Shown piece by piece: positions 34,398-43,756 of a stretch of DNA of 47,688 nucleotides (the first letter of the stretch is position 1; the number at the start of each line of letters is the position of its first letter). Below the pieces are notes generated by a model. That model saw only the letters and a program-made list of their open reading frames with translations. It ran no database searches and had not been told where the DNA came from. The translations under genes were made by a program, and so were the position numbers. Source of the stretch: Oscillospiraceae bacterium (GTDB lineage: Bacteria; Bacillota; Clostridia; UBA1212; SIG427); NCBI GenBank assembly GCA_015069135.1, contig SVJE01000003.1, forward strand, positions 1 to 47,688. Direction: 5' to 3'.

Positions 34398-35909
34398 ATG
34401 TTATCTGACGCATGGAAAAAGTTACAGAATGGAAGCGACATAAGAGGTGTTGCTTTAGAGGGTATAGAAGGTCAGCATGTTAACCTTACAGAAGAGAAGG
34501 TTTATGTTTTAGCTAAGGCTTTTGCTTTGTGGCTTAATAGAAAGACAGGTAAAAATTTGGAGGAATTGACAGTAGCTGTTGGTACTGACTCAAGACTTTC
34601 CGGACCTGCTTTAAGAGCTGCTACTATTAAAGGTCTTGCTGAAATGGGTGTCAGTGTTGCTGACTGTGGTATGGCTTCAACTCCTGCTATGTTTATGACT
34701 ACTGTTATTGAGGGGTATGAGTATGACGGATCTGTTATGCTTACTGCCAGCCATTTGCCTTTCAACAGAAATGGTATGAAGTTCTTTACTAGGGATGGTG
34801 GCCTTGAAAAGGCTGACATTACTGCTGTTCTGGAAATTGCTGAAAATGAAACTGATGGTACTTCCTACAATGGCAATGGTAAGGTTTTTGAGGTTGATTT
34901 TATTTCTGTTTATGCCGCTGATTTAGTTGAAAAAATCAGAAAGGCTACCGGGGATGTTAAGCCTCTGGAAGGTCTTAAGATTATTGTGGATGCCGGTAAC
35001 GGTGCCGGTGGTTTCTATGCTGAAAAAGTATTGGAGCCTTTGGGTGCGTGCACATGTGGTAGCCAGTTCTTAGAGCCTGACGGAAGTTTCCCTAACCATA
35101 TTCCTAACCCTGAGGATGGGGAAGCTATGGCTTCTATTCAGAAGGCAGTTCTTGATAACAAAGCTGACTTTGGTATTATCTTTGATACTGACGTTGACAG
35201 AGCAGGTGCTGTAGACAGAAATGGTAAGGAAGTTAACAGAAACAGAATTATTGCTATGATTTCTGCTATTGCTATTGAGGAGCATCCCGGCAGCACTATC
35301 GTTACTGACTCTATTACTTCAAGTGGTCTTAAGAAGTTTATTGAAGAGGATTTAGGCGGTGTTCATCACAGATTTAAGAGAGGATACAAGAATGTTATTA
35401 ACGAAGCTATCAGACTTAATAACGAGGGTATTTACACTCCTGTGGCAATTGAGACTTCAGGTCACGGTGCTTTGAAGGAGAACTATTTCCTTGATGATGG
35501 TGCTTTCCTGATAGCGAAACTTTTAATTAAGATGGCTGCACTCAGAAAAGAAGGTAAGCATATTGATCAGCTTATTGAAAATCTGGAAGAACCTTCTGAG
35601 TCAAAAGAGTACAGAATGAATCTCTTAATGGATGACTTTAAGGATTATGGTATGAATGTAATTAAGGAACTTGGAGATTTTGCCGCTACTGTCCCAGGTT
35701 GGACTATTGAGCCTAAGAACTATGAAGGTATCCGTGTAAGCTGTGACAAGGATAGTGGTGATGGTTGGTTCTTGCTTCGTATGTCGCTGCATGATCCTTT
35801 GATGCCTATGAATATTGAATCTAATTCTGTAGGCGGAGTAGAAAAGATTGTTGCTAAGCTTAAGGATTTCTTAGGTGGATTTGATAAGTTGGATACTTCT
35901 GTACTTTGA
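34398..35909 (+). CDS. Phosphomannomutase/phosphoglucomutase
   Basis: 503 residues of the alpha-D-phosphohexomutase family. The phosphoserine loop TASHLP is at 116-121 (Ser118), the metal loop D263-T-D265-V-D267-R at 263-268, and the sugar-binding E352-T-S-G-H356. It interconverts hexose 1- and 6-phosphates, feeding nucleotide-sugar and cell-surface glycan synthesis. ATG 34398 is chosen over an in-frame GTG at 34389 because GAGGATGG is better spaced to it. It has its own promoter and terminator, so its closeness to the peptide operon probably carries no functional meaning. Confidence 0.92.
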   Translation: MLSDAWKKLQNGSDIRGVALEGIEGQHVNLTEEKVYVLAKAFALWLNRKTGKNLEELTVAVGTDSRLSGPALRAATIKGLAEMGVSVADCGMASTPAMFMTTVIEGYEYDGSVMLTASHLPFNRNGMKFFTRDGGLEKADITAVLEIAENETDGTSYNGNGKVFEVDFISVYAADLVEKIRKATGDVKPLEGLKIIVDAGNGAGGFYAEKVLEPLGACTCGSQFLEPDGSFPNHIPNPEDGEAMASIQKAVLDNKADFGIIFDTDVDRAGAVDRNGKEVNRNRIIAMISAIAIEEHPGSTIVTDSITSSGLKKFIEEDLGGVHHRFKRGYKNVINEAIRLNNEGIYTPVAIETSGHGALKENYFLDDGAFLIAKLLIKMAALRKEGKHIDQLIENLEEPSESKEYRMNLLMDDFKDYGMNVIKELGDFAATVPGWTIEPKNYEGIRVSCDKDSGDGWFLLRMSLHDPLMPMNIESNSVGGVEKIVAKLKDFLGGFDKLDTSVL

Positions 35910-35934
35910 TAGAGATATTGCTTAAGATTTTAAG

Positions 35935-35968
35935 AGCCCGGACTTAACTATGGTGTTGAGTCCGGGCT
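35935..35968 (+). terminator. Terminator hairpin after the mutase gene
   Basis: A 14-bp stem (35935-35948 with 35955-35968) with one G-T wobble and a 6-nt loop. The following sequence is only moderately T-rich. Confidence 0.75.
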
Positions 35969-35982
35969 TGCTTATATATTTG

Positions 35983-35998
35983 GGAGTGTATACACTCC
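35983..35998. promoter_or_regulatory. Perfect 16-bp palindrome
   Basis: GGAGTGTATACACTCC reads the same on both strands. It stands in the 328-nt gap between the mutase and the LRR-dockerin gene, about 75 nt before the promoter of the latter, and could be a binding site for a dimeric regulator. The rest of the gap shows only the terminator and the promoter. Confidence 0.5.
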
Positions 35999-36074
35999 AA
36001 TTAATATGAATTTCATAACATTATTGGCAAGTTAATCTTGGATTTACGTCTAAGAATGATATGTACATAATTTA

Positions 36075-36103
36075 TTGAAGTTCTTGCTTTAGTGTGTTAA
36101 AAT
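36075..36103 (+). promoter_or_regulatory. Promoter of the LRR-dockerin protein
   Basis: TTGAAG at 36075-36080, 17-nt spacer ending TTTAGTGTGT, TAAAAT at 36098-36103. The TTTAGTGTG part of the spacer is also present, in the same place, in the promoter inside the invertible segment (44665-44693). Confidence 0.7.
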
Positions 36104-36237
36104 ATAAATCAATCTAGGAATGTTGTATTTTCTGTTTAATGATATTCTAAAACATAATTTCAGTTATGCTGTAATAGGTTTAGATATATATAATACAATT
36201 CGATATAAATACTACAACTATATGGTGGGGAAATAAA

Positions 36238-39200
36238 ATGAAAAAGACGCATCGATTTATAGCTTTTGTATTAACAGTAGTTATGTTTGTAACAATGATA
36301 CCGGAATCTTTTATAACAGCCTTTGCAGAGGGATATTATGACAGCTCTTTAGAAGGTGTTATTTTAACTGCTGATGGCGCAGGTGTAGAGGGTGTTTCTG
36401 TATTCGTATATGATATTACGGAACAGGAAATTATCGATTATTATGACACTAATTCTAGTGGCAAGTGGAGCACAAGCGAATGCGTTAGCGGTAATCAGTA
36501 CTTGATTTCCTATTATCATAGAGATTATGAAATAAAACCTTGTAAATTTATTGTTGGTGCAACAGTTGGAACTGTTGTACTTGAAAATGCAATTGCAACT
36601 TTTATCGGGGTGGACGCTAATGAAAGTGATGCATCTCTATTTGAGTATGAAATTTTGAATGGTTCTTATGTTGAGATAACGAAATATATTGGGGCGGAAG
36701 AAACGGTTGTTATTCCACAAACAATAGATCGATATACTGTGCAAAGCATTAACGATGGAGCTTTTCAAAATAATGAAGCAATAAGAGTTGTTGCTTTGCC
36801 TGAGACCGTTGAAATTTTGGGCAATTCCGTTTTTAGAAATTGTAAAAACCTTTCAACGGTGTACTTGAATAGCGGAATCACAATGATAGGTGACAACACA
36901 TTTAGAGAATGTTCCAGTCTAAATAAGGTTGCTATTCCCAACACAGTTACTTCTATTTCTGATTATGCATTTTATGCTACGGGCATAAACGAAATTACGA
37001 TACCTTGTGGTGTAAATACAGTTGGTTCGTATGTTTTTGCTGAATGTAAGAGTCTGTTGTCGGTAGAAACAATGGAACCGTTAAAGACTATTGGCAAATA
37101 TGCATTTAGTGGTTGTACAAGTCTAAACTCAGTAAGAATGTCATATGGTTTGGAAAAGATCGGCGGCGCAGCATTTAAGGGTTGTACTTCCCTTAGTAGG
37201 ATTACTATGCCTGACAGTGTTCTGCAAATTGATGCAAGAGCATTTTACGGTTGTAGTAACCTTGAGGAATGCAATTACCCAATTAACTGGAGTACGAGTA
37301 ATGATACTTCGGATGATGGTTATTGGAGACAAGGTGAAATTTTTGCCAAGTGTCCTAAACTAACTTCTATTGTCGTTCCGGAAGAAACAAAAACAATTTC
37401 TAATGATGCGTTCCATGGTTGTAATAACCTAACATCGGTTAGTTTACCTTCTACATTGGAAGAAATTAAAGAAGAAGCATTTGCAAGTTGTACTGGTTTA
37501 ACAAATGTAACATTGAAGGAAGGATTAAAGATAATCCGTGCAAGAGCATTTGCGGGATGTACTTTTTTCACAACATTCACTATCCCTGATAGTGTAACGA
37601 CAATGGGACCGAGAGTGTTTGAAAACTGTACTTCTTTGCATACAGTAAACTATCCGTTAGGATTAACCGAATGTTCTGAAGAATCGACTGAGGGCTATTG
37701 GGTCCGTGGAGAGATAACAAAGGGATGTACGGCGCTTACTGCAATGACTATTCCAGAAGGTGTTAAGGAAATTCCAGCGGGTGCATTTGCTAATAGCGAG
37801 AACTTTACATCTATCGCCTTGCCAAGTACACTTGAAAAAATTGGTGTTGATGCTTTCTATGGATGTACGGGATTGACTGCCATAAGTCTGCCTGACGGAC
37901 TGATTACCATTTCTTCAAGAGCGTTTGCATATTGCACGGGTATACAGTCGATTGATATTCCTGATAGCGTAACAACTCTTGGTGGACAAGTATTTAGAAA
38001 CTGCACCAATCTGATTGAGGTAGGTTATCCTAAAGGATTAACAACTCTCAAAGAAGAAGCAGCTGGTGGTTATTGGCTACGTGGGGAGCTGTTCCTTAAC
38101 TGTTCTAAATTACTTGCAATAGAAGTACCGGAGGGTGTAACAGAAATACCTGCTTATACGTTCTATCATAGCGACAACTTTAATGCTATTGACTTGCCGA
38201 GTTCATTGAAGGAAATCGGAATAAATGCATTTAATGGATGTGCAGGCTTGACTGACATAGAGTTGCCTGATGGATTGACGACTATTTCTGCAAAAGCATT
38301 TGCAAATTGTAATGGTCTTGTATCCATTGCCTTGCCTGATAGCATTACGACTCTCGGTGGCAGAGTTTTTGAAAGTTGTTCAAACTTGAGAGCAGTAAAT
38401 TATCCTGCTAATCTTGTTAATTGCCCTGAAGGACCTGTTGATGGATATTGGCTGCAAGGTGAAATCTTTTATGGATGCGAAAATCTGAACGTTGTTATTG
38501 TGCATGATTCAGTAACTTCAATTCCTGATTATGTTTTTAGAAATTGTACTTACTTAGAAAGAGTCTATGTCGGCAAAAATATTACAGAGATTGGTAATGA
38601 TTCTTTTAAGGGATGTGACAACCTTATAATTCACGGTGAATTAGGAACGTATGCAGAAGAATATACCACTGCACACAAGATCAAATTTAGTACGGAATCT
38701 ATGCTTAATTATTTGCAAGTTGCAATTTCAGGAAATGTATTAGACGAGAAAAATAAGGGCATTGAAAATGTAATTATTTCAATATATAACAGAACAAACA
38801 ATGAACTGATTTGTTCTGTTAGAACAGATAGTAATGGTGTATGGAAATATGATTACGCAAAAGTCGGTGAAAAATATATAATTGCATATTACCATTCTCA
38901 ATACATTTTTTCACCAGAATCGCAAATTTTTCAAATCAAATCTTCAGGAAATATTATTGAAACTGTTAAAGGTGCAGTTGTAGGTGATGAAGAAAATCTC
39001 CCAACAGATTTCACCTATACAGTTGTGGATGAAGAATATATAAAGATTACTGGCTACACGGGAGCATCAACGGTTGTGGTTATTCCTTCTGAAATTGAAG
39101 GATACAAGGTACAATCTATTGAAAATGAAGCTTTCCGAAACAACACAGATATAACAAAGGTAGTTATTCCATATTCTGTAAAGACTATCGGTAAATATGC

Positions 39201-42200
39201 ATTTAGTGGTTGTACAAGTCTAAACTCAGTAAGAATGTCATATGGTTTGGAAAAGATCGGCGGCGCAGCATTTAAGGGTTGTACTTCCCTTAGTAGGATT
39301 ACTATGCCTGACAGTGTTCTGCAAATTGATGCAAGAGCATTTTACGGTTGTAGTAACCTTGAGGAATGCAATTACCCAATTAACTGGAGTACGAGTAATG
39401 ATACTTCGGATGATGGTTATTGGAGACAAGGTGAAATTTTTGCCAAGTGTCCTAAACTAACTTCTATTGTCGTTCCGGAAGAAACAAAAACAATTTCTAA
39501 TGATGCGTTCCATGGTTGTAATAACCTAACATCGGTTAGTTTACCTTCTACATTGGAAGAAATTAAAGAAGAAGCATTTGCAAGTTGTACTGGTTTAACA
39601 AATGTAACATTGAAGGAAGGATTAAAGATAATCCGTGCAAGAGCATTTGCGGGATGTACTTTTTTCACAACATTCACTATCCCTGATAGTGTAACGACAA
39701 TGGGACCGAGAGTGTTTGAAAACTGTACTTCTTTGCATACAGTAAACTATCCGTTAGGATTAACCGAATGTTCTGAAGAATCGACTGAGGGCTATTGGGT
39801 CCGTGGAGAGATAACAAAGGGATGTACGGCGCTTACTGCAATGACTATTCCAGAAGGTGTTAAGGAAATTCCAGCGGGTGCATTTGCTAATAGCGAGAAC
39901 TTTACATCTATCGCCTTGCCAAGTACACTTGAAAAAATTGGTGTTGATGCTTTCTATGGATGTACGGGATTGACTGCCATAAGTCTGCCTGACGGACTGA
40001 TTACCATTTCTTCAAGAGCGTTTGCATATTGCACGGGTATACAGTCGATTGATATTCCTGATAGCGTAACAACTCTTGGTGGACAAGTATTTAGAAACTG
40101 CACCAATCTGATTGAGGTAGGTTATCCTAAAGGATTAACAACTCTCAAAGAAGAAGCAGCTGGTGGTTATTGGCTACGTGGGGAGCTGTTCCTTAACTGT
40201 TCTAAATTACTTGCAATAGAAGTACCGGAGGGTGTAACAGAAATACCTGCTTATACGTTCTATCATAGCGACAACTTTAATGCTATTGACTTGCCGAGTT
40301 CATTGAAGGAAATCGGAATAAATGCATTTAATGGATGTGCAGGCTTGACTGACATAGAGTTGCCTGATGGATTGACGACTATTTCTGCAAAAGCATTTGC
40401 AAATTGTAATGGTCTTGTATCCATTGCCTTGCCTGATAGCATTACGACTCTCGGTGGCAGAGTTTTTGAAAGTTGTTCAAACTTGAGAGCAGTAAATTAT
40501 CCTGCTAATCTTGTTAATTGCCCTGAAGGACCTGTTGATGGATATTGGCTGCAAGGTGAAATCTTCTATGGATGCGAAAAAATTCGCAGCATAACCGTCC
40601 CTGAAGGGATTACAGTTATTCCGAATAGTTTTTTCAAGAATTGTAATATTAAAACTTTTTTGCTACCAAGTACACTACAAAAAATCGGTGATTATGCATT
40701 TTTAGGTTGCACTAATCTTAGATATATGGATGCTGTATTTTCATCTTTGACTACTATTGGTAGAGAAGCGTTTTATGGTTGTTCAAAGTTGCGTGAAATT
40801 TCTTTGTCTGAAAATGTGATAAATATTGGTTATAATGCTTTTGATGGATGTCCCGTATTAACTGTTTTCTGCCATGAAAACTCATTTACGGCTGTTCGTC
40901 TTATAGATGATAACGTTTCTTTGGAATTCATCGATAATCCATATGAAGATTCAGAAAATTTAGCACTTGATAGAAACGGAACATACTATGTATCCAACAC
41001 CGTTGGAGCATTAACAAATGGTTATGTAACAATGAATCTTGCTTATGATTTTAAGGATAATGTCGAAAAAGATATTAGCAATATGACTCTTACTGTACGC
41101 ATACCAACAGATATGTCTTTGATAGAAAAGACCTTAATGTTGGATGGAGTGAGAGTAACAGGCTATGAGTTTGACGATAATATTCTGAAAATTAATTTGA
41201 GCAATAAAACAGGAAAATTATCATTCTGTCTGAATCCTACAAAGGATTGTAAGGTTGCAACTTATGCTGTAATTGACTATAAACAAAATGGTGTTTGGAA
41301 AGAAGAAATAATAGGTGTGCTTAATGATGATATTCCATTGTTAAGTGTTCAGGCTGACTCTGAAGTTAATACAGCCACTGTACCTGTAAGCGGTGTTGGA
41401 CCGGCAGATACAGATGTATCAATATATGTTGACGGTGTTTTATCAGGTACAGTGCATACCAACAAATCCGGTAGCTATTCTTTAAATGTTACTATCAATG
41501 AACCTAAGAACTATGCCACATATACTATTACGGTGTCGGCGACTACTGATGAGGGACAGGTAACTGCAACAAAAGATGTAAAATATTTAGCTAGTGCACC
41601 TGAAATACAGAATTTTACTATGAACTATAACGGAAACAGCTATAATATGCTGAACCAAGGCACATCAAAGCCCACTGTTTCGTTTGTATCTGGTAAGGAA
41701 TTTACATTTAATGTAAAATTCTCAAATCACGGACAGATCGAAACTGTATATGTGTGCAGTACACGAAGTAATGTTACAAAACGAATTGAAGCTAAATGGG
41801 ATGAAAAAACTCAGTCTTATATCGCAACAGGTTTGTTTGATCCCGGTAATGCAAGTTATGTTCCCGGTACTATTACTGTAGAATATTCTTCAGTTAAGGA
41901 AAAAATCAGCTTTGAAGAGGGCGTTGACTTTACTTCAGAAAAATATGTAAATGGTTCAAGTAATCCTATAGTTGCTACATTAGCCGGTAAAGTAGAGGAT
42001 TGTATTGAAGATTTATATAGTGATGATAAGCAGATTAGCGGTGTAATTAAAATGGTAGATGTTAATTCCTTGTTGGATTTTAATATACTGACAGACATAG
42101 TTCCATCATATTTGGATCCTGAAAATGCCGGAGAATATGGGTATGAGCCAATAGAGGATGATTTTGGGACTACACTGTATTTAAAATATTTTGAAATCAC

Positions 42201-43683
42201 AGAGGATAAAGTACGTGGGGAGATAATTGACTTTGCTAAAGATAAAATAACAAAGTTCAACATTAAAGGTGGGTATATTAATGCAGACATTGCAATGGGA
42301 AATTATTTTGCCTTTACTGAAGCTTTAGGTTACGTGGACACAATGGTTACATGGGAAAATAACCGGGTGTCATTGAAAGAAGCAAGGCAAGCCGTTCTTT
42401 CTTCTGATATGTCAGATGCAGAAAAGAATGAAGCATTAAAGAAACTGGATTATGCAACAAAAGCAAATAACGGAACTGTTGCAGCAATGGCCCTTACAAT
42501 TATTTTAAGTGTGGCAGGTGTTGCAATACCTTTCCCGGCAAATATGATTCTGCCATTGATTTCTATGAGTAACAGCAATTATGTTGATGATATACTCGGT
42601 AAGTTCGGACACTTAAATGCATCAGAAACAGAAGGTGCTCAATTTACATTCAGATGGGCTATTGACCCAAGCGGTTATGTCTATGAAGGTGTTACCAGTA
42701 ATCGTATTGAAGGTGTGAAAACAACAGTTTATTACATTCCCTATGATGATACTGATGAAAACTTCTGGGATGCACCTAAAGTTGAAAATGCACAGCTGTG
42801 GGATGCTTCTGAATGGGATCAGGAAAACCCTTTGTATACAGATGCAAACGGTTGTTATTCTTGGGATGTGCCAGAGGGTTGGTGGCAAGTTAAGTTTGAA
42901 AAAGACGGATACGAGACCACTTACAGCGAATGGTTGCCGGTACCGCCACCTCAGACGGAAGTAAATATGGGTATAGTTTCCAAAGAGTCAGCAGTTGTTG
43001 ATAGTGTTGAGATAGTAGATGGAAATATTGTTATAAAATTTAGTCAATACATAGATCCTGAAACGATTTCAAATATTATTATTAAAGACAAAAATGGAAA
43101 CAATGTTACATTTATTGCAGAATATAGTACTGCTGAAACAGATATAAATGGTAATGTGTTCGCTAAAGAATTCACATTGAAACTTAAGGAAGGTATTTCT
43201 GTCTCTGCTGTTGTTGTGCCTGAAACTGTTACTAATTATGCTGGAAAAGCTATAACTGCATATGAAGAACAGTTTGGAATAAATGATGATTTCTTACCAG
43301 AACTTTATGTAAGAGATAATACTACTGTATCTCAATATATTGAAAAGCTTGGAAATGGTTATCAGGTTACTGTTTATAAAAAAGGTACTGTGGTTGGAGA
43401 AACTGCTTTTCTTGGAACAGGTATGACAGTGGAAATTGTTAATCAGTCCACCTCTGAAAAATATATGCAAACTGTAATTGTATATGGTGATGTCAGTGGT
43501 GATGGATATGTCAAAGCTATGGACTATATGAAAATCAAGAAATCTATTACTAACAACACTCTAAGTGAAGCTGAGTTTTTGGCAGCTGATCTTAATGGAG
43601 ATGGAATAATCAAAGTTGCTGATTACATGAAAGTTAAAAACTATATCAATGGAAAGTACGATATTTATGCAGGAATAGCATAA
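36238..43683 (+). CDS. BspA-like leucine-rich surface protein with C-terminal dockerin (2481 aa)
   Basis: Signal peptide at 1-31. Two halves follow, each with a carboxypeptidase-regulatory-type beta domain (about 34-105, VSVFVYD...; and about 825-895, VIISIYN...) and a long array of ~23-residue LRR_5 repeats (I-P-x-x-V-x-x-I-x-x-x-A-F-x-x-C). About 457 residues of the two arrays are identical (286-743 and 985-1442). Ig-like domains, a helical region around 2040-2130, a module with WDVPEGWWQVKFEKDGYET, and finally a type I dockerin (about 2415-2475) with two calcium loops, GDVSGDGYVKAMDYMKIKK and ADLNGDGIIKVADYMKVK. The dockerin implies docking to a cohesin-bearing partner. ATG 36238 follows GGTGGGG. 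Terminator at 43701. Confidence 0.9.
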   Translation: MKKTHRFIAFVLTVVMFVTMIPESFITAFAEGYYDSSLEGVILTADGAGVEGVSVFVYDITEQEIIDYYDTNSSGKWSTSECVSGNQYLISYYHRDYEIKPCKFIVGATVGTVVLENAIATFIGVDANESDASLFEYEILNGSYVEITKYIGAEETVVIPQTIDRYTVQSINDGAFQNNEAIRVVALPETVEILGNSVFRNCKNLSTVYLNSGITMIGDNTFRECSSLNKVAIPNTVTSISDYAFYATGINEITIPCGVNTVGSYVFAECKSLLSVETMEPLKTIGKYAFSGCTSLNSVRMSYGLEKIGGAAFKGCTSLSRITMPDSVLQIDARAFYGCSNLEECNYPINWSTSNDTSDDGYWRQGEIFAKCPKLTSIVVPEETKTISNDAFHGCNNLTSVSLPSTLEEIKEEAFASCTGLTNVTLKEGLKIIRARAFAGCTFFTTFTIPDSVTTMGPRVFENCTSLHTVNYPLGLTECSEESTEGYWVRGEITKGCTALTAMTIPEGVKEIPAGAFANSENFTSIALPSTLEKIGVDAFYGCTGLTAISLPDGLITISSRAFAYCTGIQSIDIPDSVTTLGGQVFRNCTNLIEVGYPKGLTTLKEEAAGGYWLRGELFLNCSKLLAIEVPEGVTEIPAYTFYHSDNFNAIDLPSSLKEIGINAFNGCAGLTDIELPDGLTTISAKAFANCNGLVSIALPDSITTLGGRVFESCSNLRAVNYPANLVNCPEGPVDGYWLQGEIFYGCENLNVVIVHDSVTSIPDYVFRNCTYLERVYVGKNITEIGNDSFKGCDNLIIHGELGTYAEEYTTAHKIKFSTESMLNYLQVAISGNVLDEKNKGIENVIISIYNRTNNELICSVRTDSNGVWKYDYAKVGEKYIIAYYHSQYIFSPESQIFQIKSSGNIIETVKGAVVGDEENLPTDFTYTVVDEEYIKITGYTGASTVVVIPSEIEGYKVQSIENEAFRNNTDITKVVIPYSVKTIGKYAFSGCTSLNSVRMSYGLEKIGGAAFKGCTSLSRITMPDSVLQIDARAFYGCSNLEECNYPINWSTSNDTSDDGYWRQGEIFAKCPKLTSIVVPEETKTISNDAFHGCNNLTSVSLPSTLEEIKEEAFASCTGLTNVTLKEGLKIIRARAFAGCTFFTTFTIPDSVTTMGPRVFENCTSLHTVNYPLGLTECSEESTEGYWVRGEITKGCTALTAMTIPEGVKEIPAGAFANSENFTSIALPSTLEKIGVDAFYGCTGLTAISLPDGLITISSRAFAYCTGIQSIDIPDSVTTLGGQVFRNCTNLIEVGYPKGLTTLKEEAAGGYWLRGELFLNCSKLLAIEVPEGVTEIPAYTFYHSDNFNAIDLPSSLKEIGINAFNGCAGLTDIELPDGLTTISAKAFANCNGLVSIALPDSITTLGGRVFESCSNLRAVNYPANLVNCPEGPVDGYWLQGEIFYGCEKIRSITVPEGITVIPNSFFKNCNIKTFLLPSTLQKIGDYAFLGCTNLRYMDAVFSSLTTIGREAFYGCSKLREISLSENVINIGYNAFDGCPVLTVFCHENSFTAVRLIDDNVSLEFIDNPYEDSENLALDRNGTYYVSNTVGALTNGYVTMNLAYDFKDNVEKDISNMTLTVRIPTDMSLIEKTLMLDGVRVTGYEFDDNILKINLSNKTGKLSFCLNPTKDCKVATYAVIDYKQNGVWKEEIIGVLNDDIPLLSVQADSEVNTATVPVSGVGPADTDVSIYVDGVLSGTVHTNKSGSYSLNVTINEPKNYATYTITVSATTDEGQVTATKDVKYLASAPEIQNFTMNYNGNSYNMLNQGTSKPTVSFVSGKEFTFNVKFSNHGQIETVYVCSTRSNVTKRIEAKWDEKTQSYIATGLFDPGNASYVPGTITVEYSSVKEKISFEEGVDFTSEKYVNGSSNPIVATLAGKVEDCIEDLYSDDKQISGVIKMVDVNSLLDFNILTDIVPSYLDPENAGEYGYEPIEDDFGTTLYLKYFEITEDKVRGEIIDFAKDKITKFNIKGGYINADIAMGNYFAFTEALGYVDTMVTWENNRVSLKEARQAVLSSDMSDAEKNEALKKLDYATKANNGTVAAMALTIILSVAGVAIPFPANMILPLISMSNSNYVDDILGKFGHLNASETEGAQFTFRWAIDPSGYVYEGVTSNRIEGVKTTVYYIPYDDTDENFWDAPKVENAQLWDASEWDQENPLYTDANGCYSWDVPEGWWQVKFEKDGYETTYSEWLPVPPPQTEVNMGIVSKESAVVDSVEIVDGNIVIKFSQYIDPETISNIIIKDKNGNNVTFIAEYSTAETDINGNVFAKEFTLKLKEGISVSAVVVPETVTNYAGKAITAYEEQFGINDDFLPELYVRDNTTVSQYIEKLGNGYQVTVYKKGTVVGETAFLGTGMTVEIVNQSTSEKYMQTVIVYGDVSGDGYVKAMDYMKIKKSITNNTLSEAEFLAADLNGDGIIKVADYMKVKNYINGKYDIYAGIA
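37096..38468 (+). repeat. 1373-nt direct repeat within the LRR gene, copy 1
   Basis: Identical, as far as I can align by eye, to 39193-40565 (offset 2097 nt, exactly 699 codons). Identity ends with mismatches at 37095 and 38469; one more 14-nt match follows. Confidence 0.88.
39193..40565 (+). repeat. 1373-nt direct repeat within the LRR gene, copy 2
   Basis: Second copy of 37096-38468. Sequence before and after the pair is only distantly related between the two halves. Confidence 0.88.
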
Positions 43684-43700
43684 CTACTTGACAGAATCGA

Positions 43701-43753
43701 AAGCCTCCTGATTGATTATACTAATTTTAGTATTTTCAATTGGGAGGTTTTTT
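43701..43753 (+). terminator. Terminator of the LRR-dockerin gene, containing the recombinase ribosome site
   Basis: Stem 43701-43715 with 43736-43750, 15 bp including three G-T wobbles, enclosing a small inner hairpin, followed by a T run to 43753. The right arm contains GGGAGG (43742-43747), which is the Shine-Dalgarno of the recombinase whose ATG is at 43757. Confidence 0.75.
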
Positions 43754-43756
43754 GTT

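Noticed and set aside
36238..43683. Treating the internal repeat arrays as a CRISPR or satellite
   Set aside because: The repeats are in-frame protein repeats (LRR_5), with no short palindromic unit and spacer structure.
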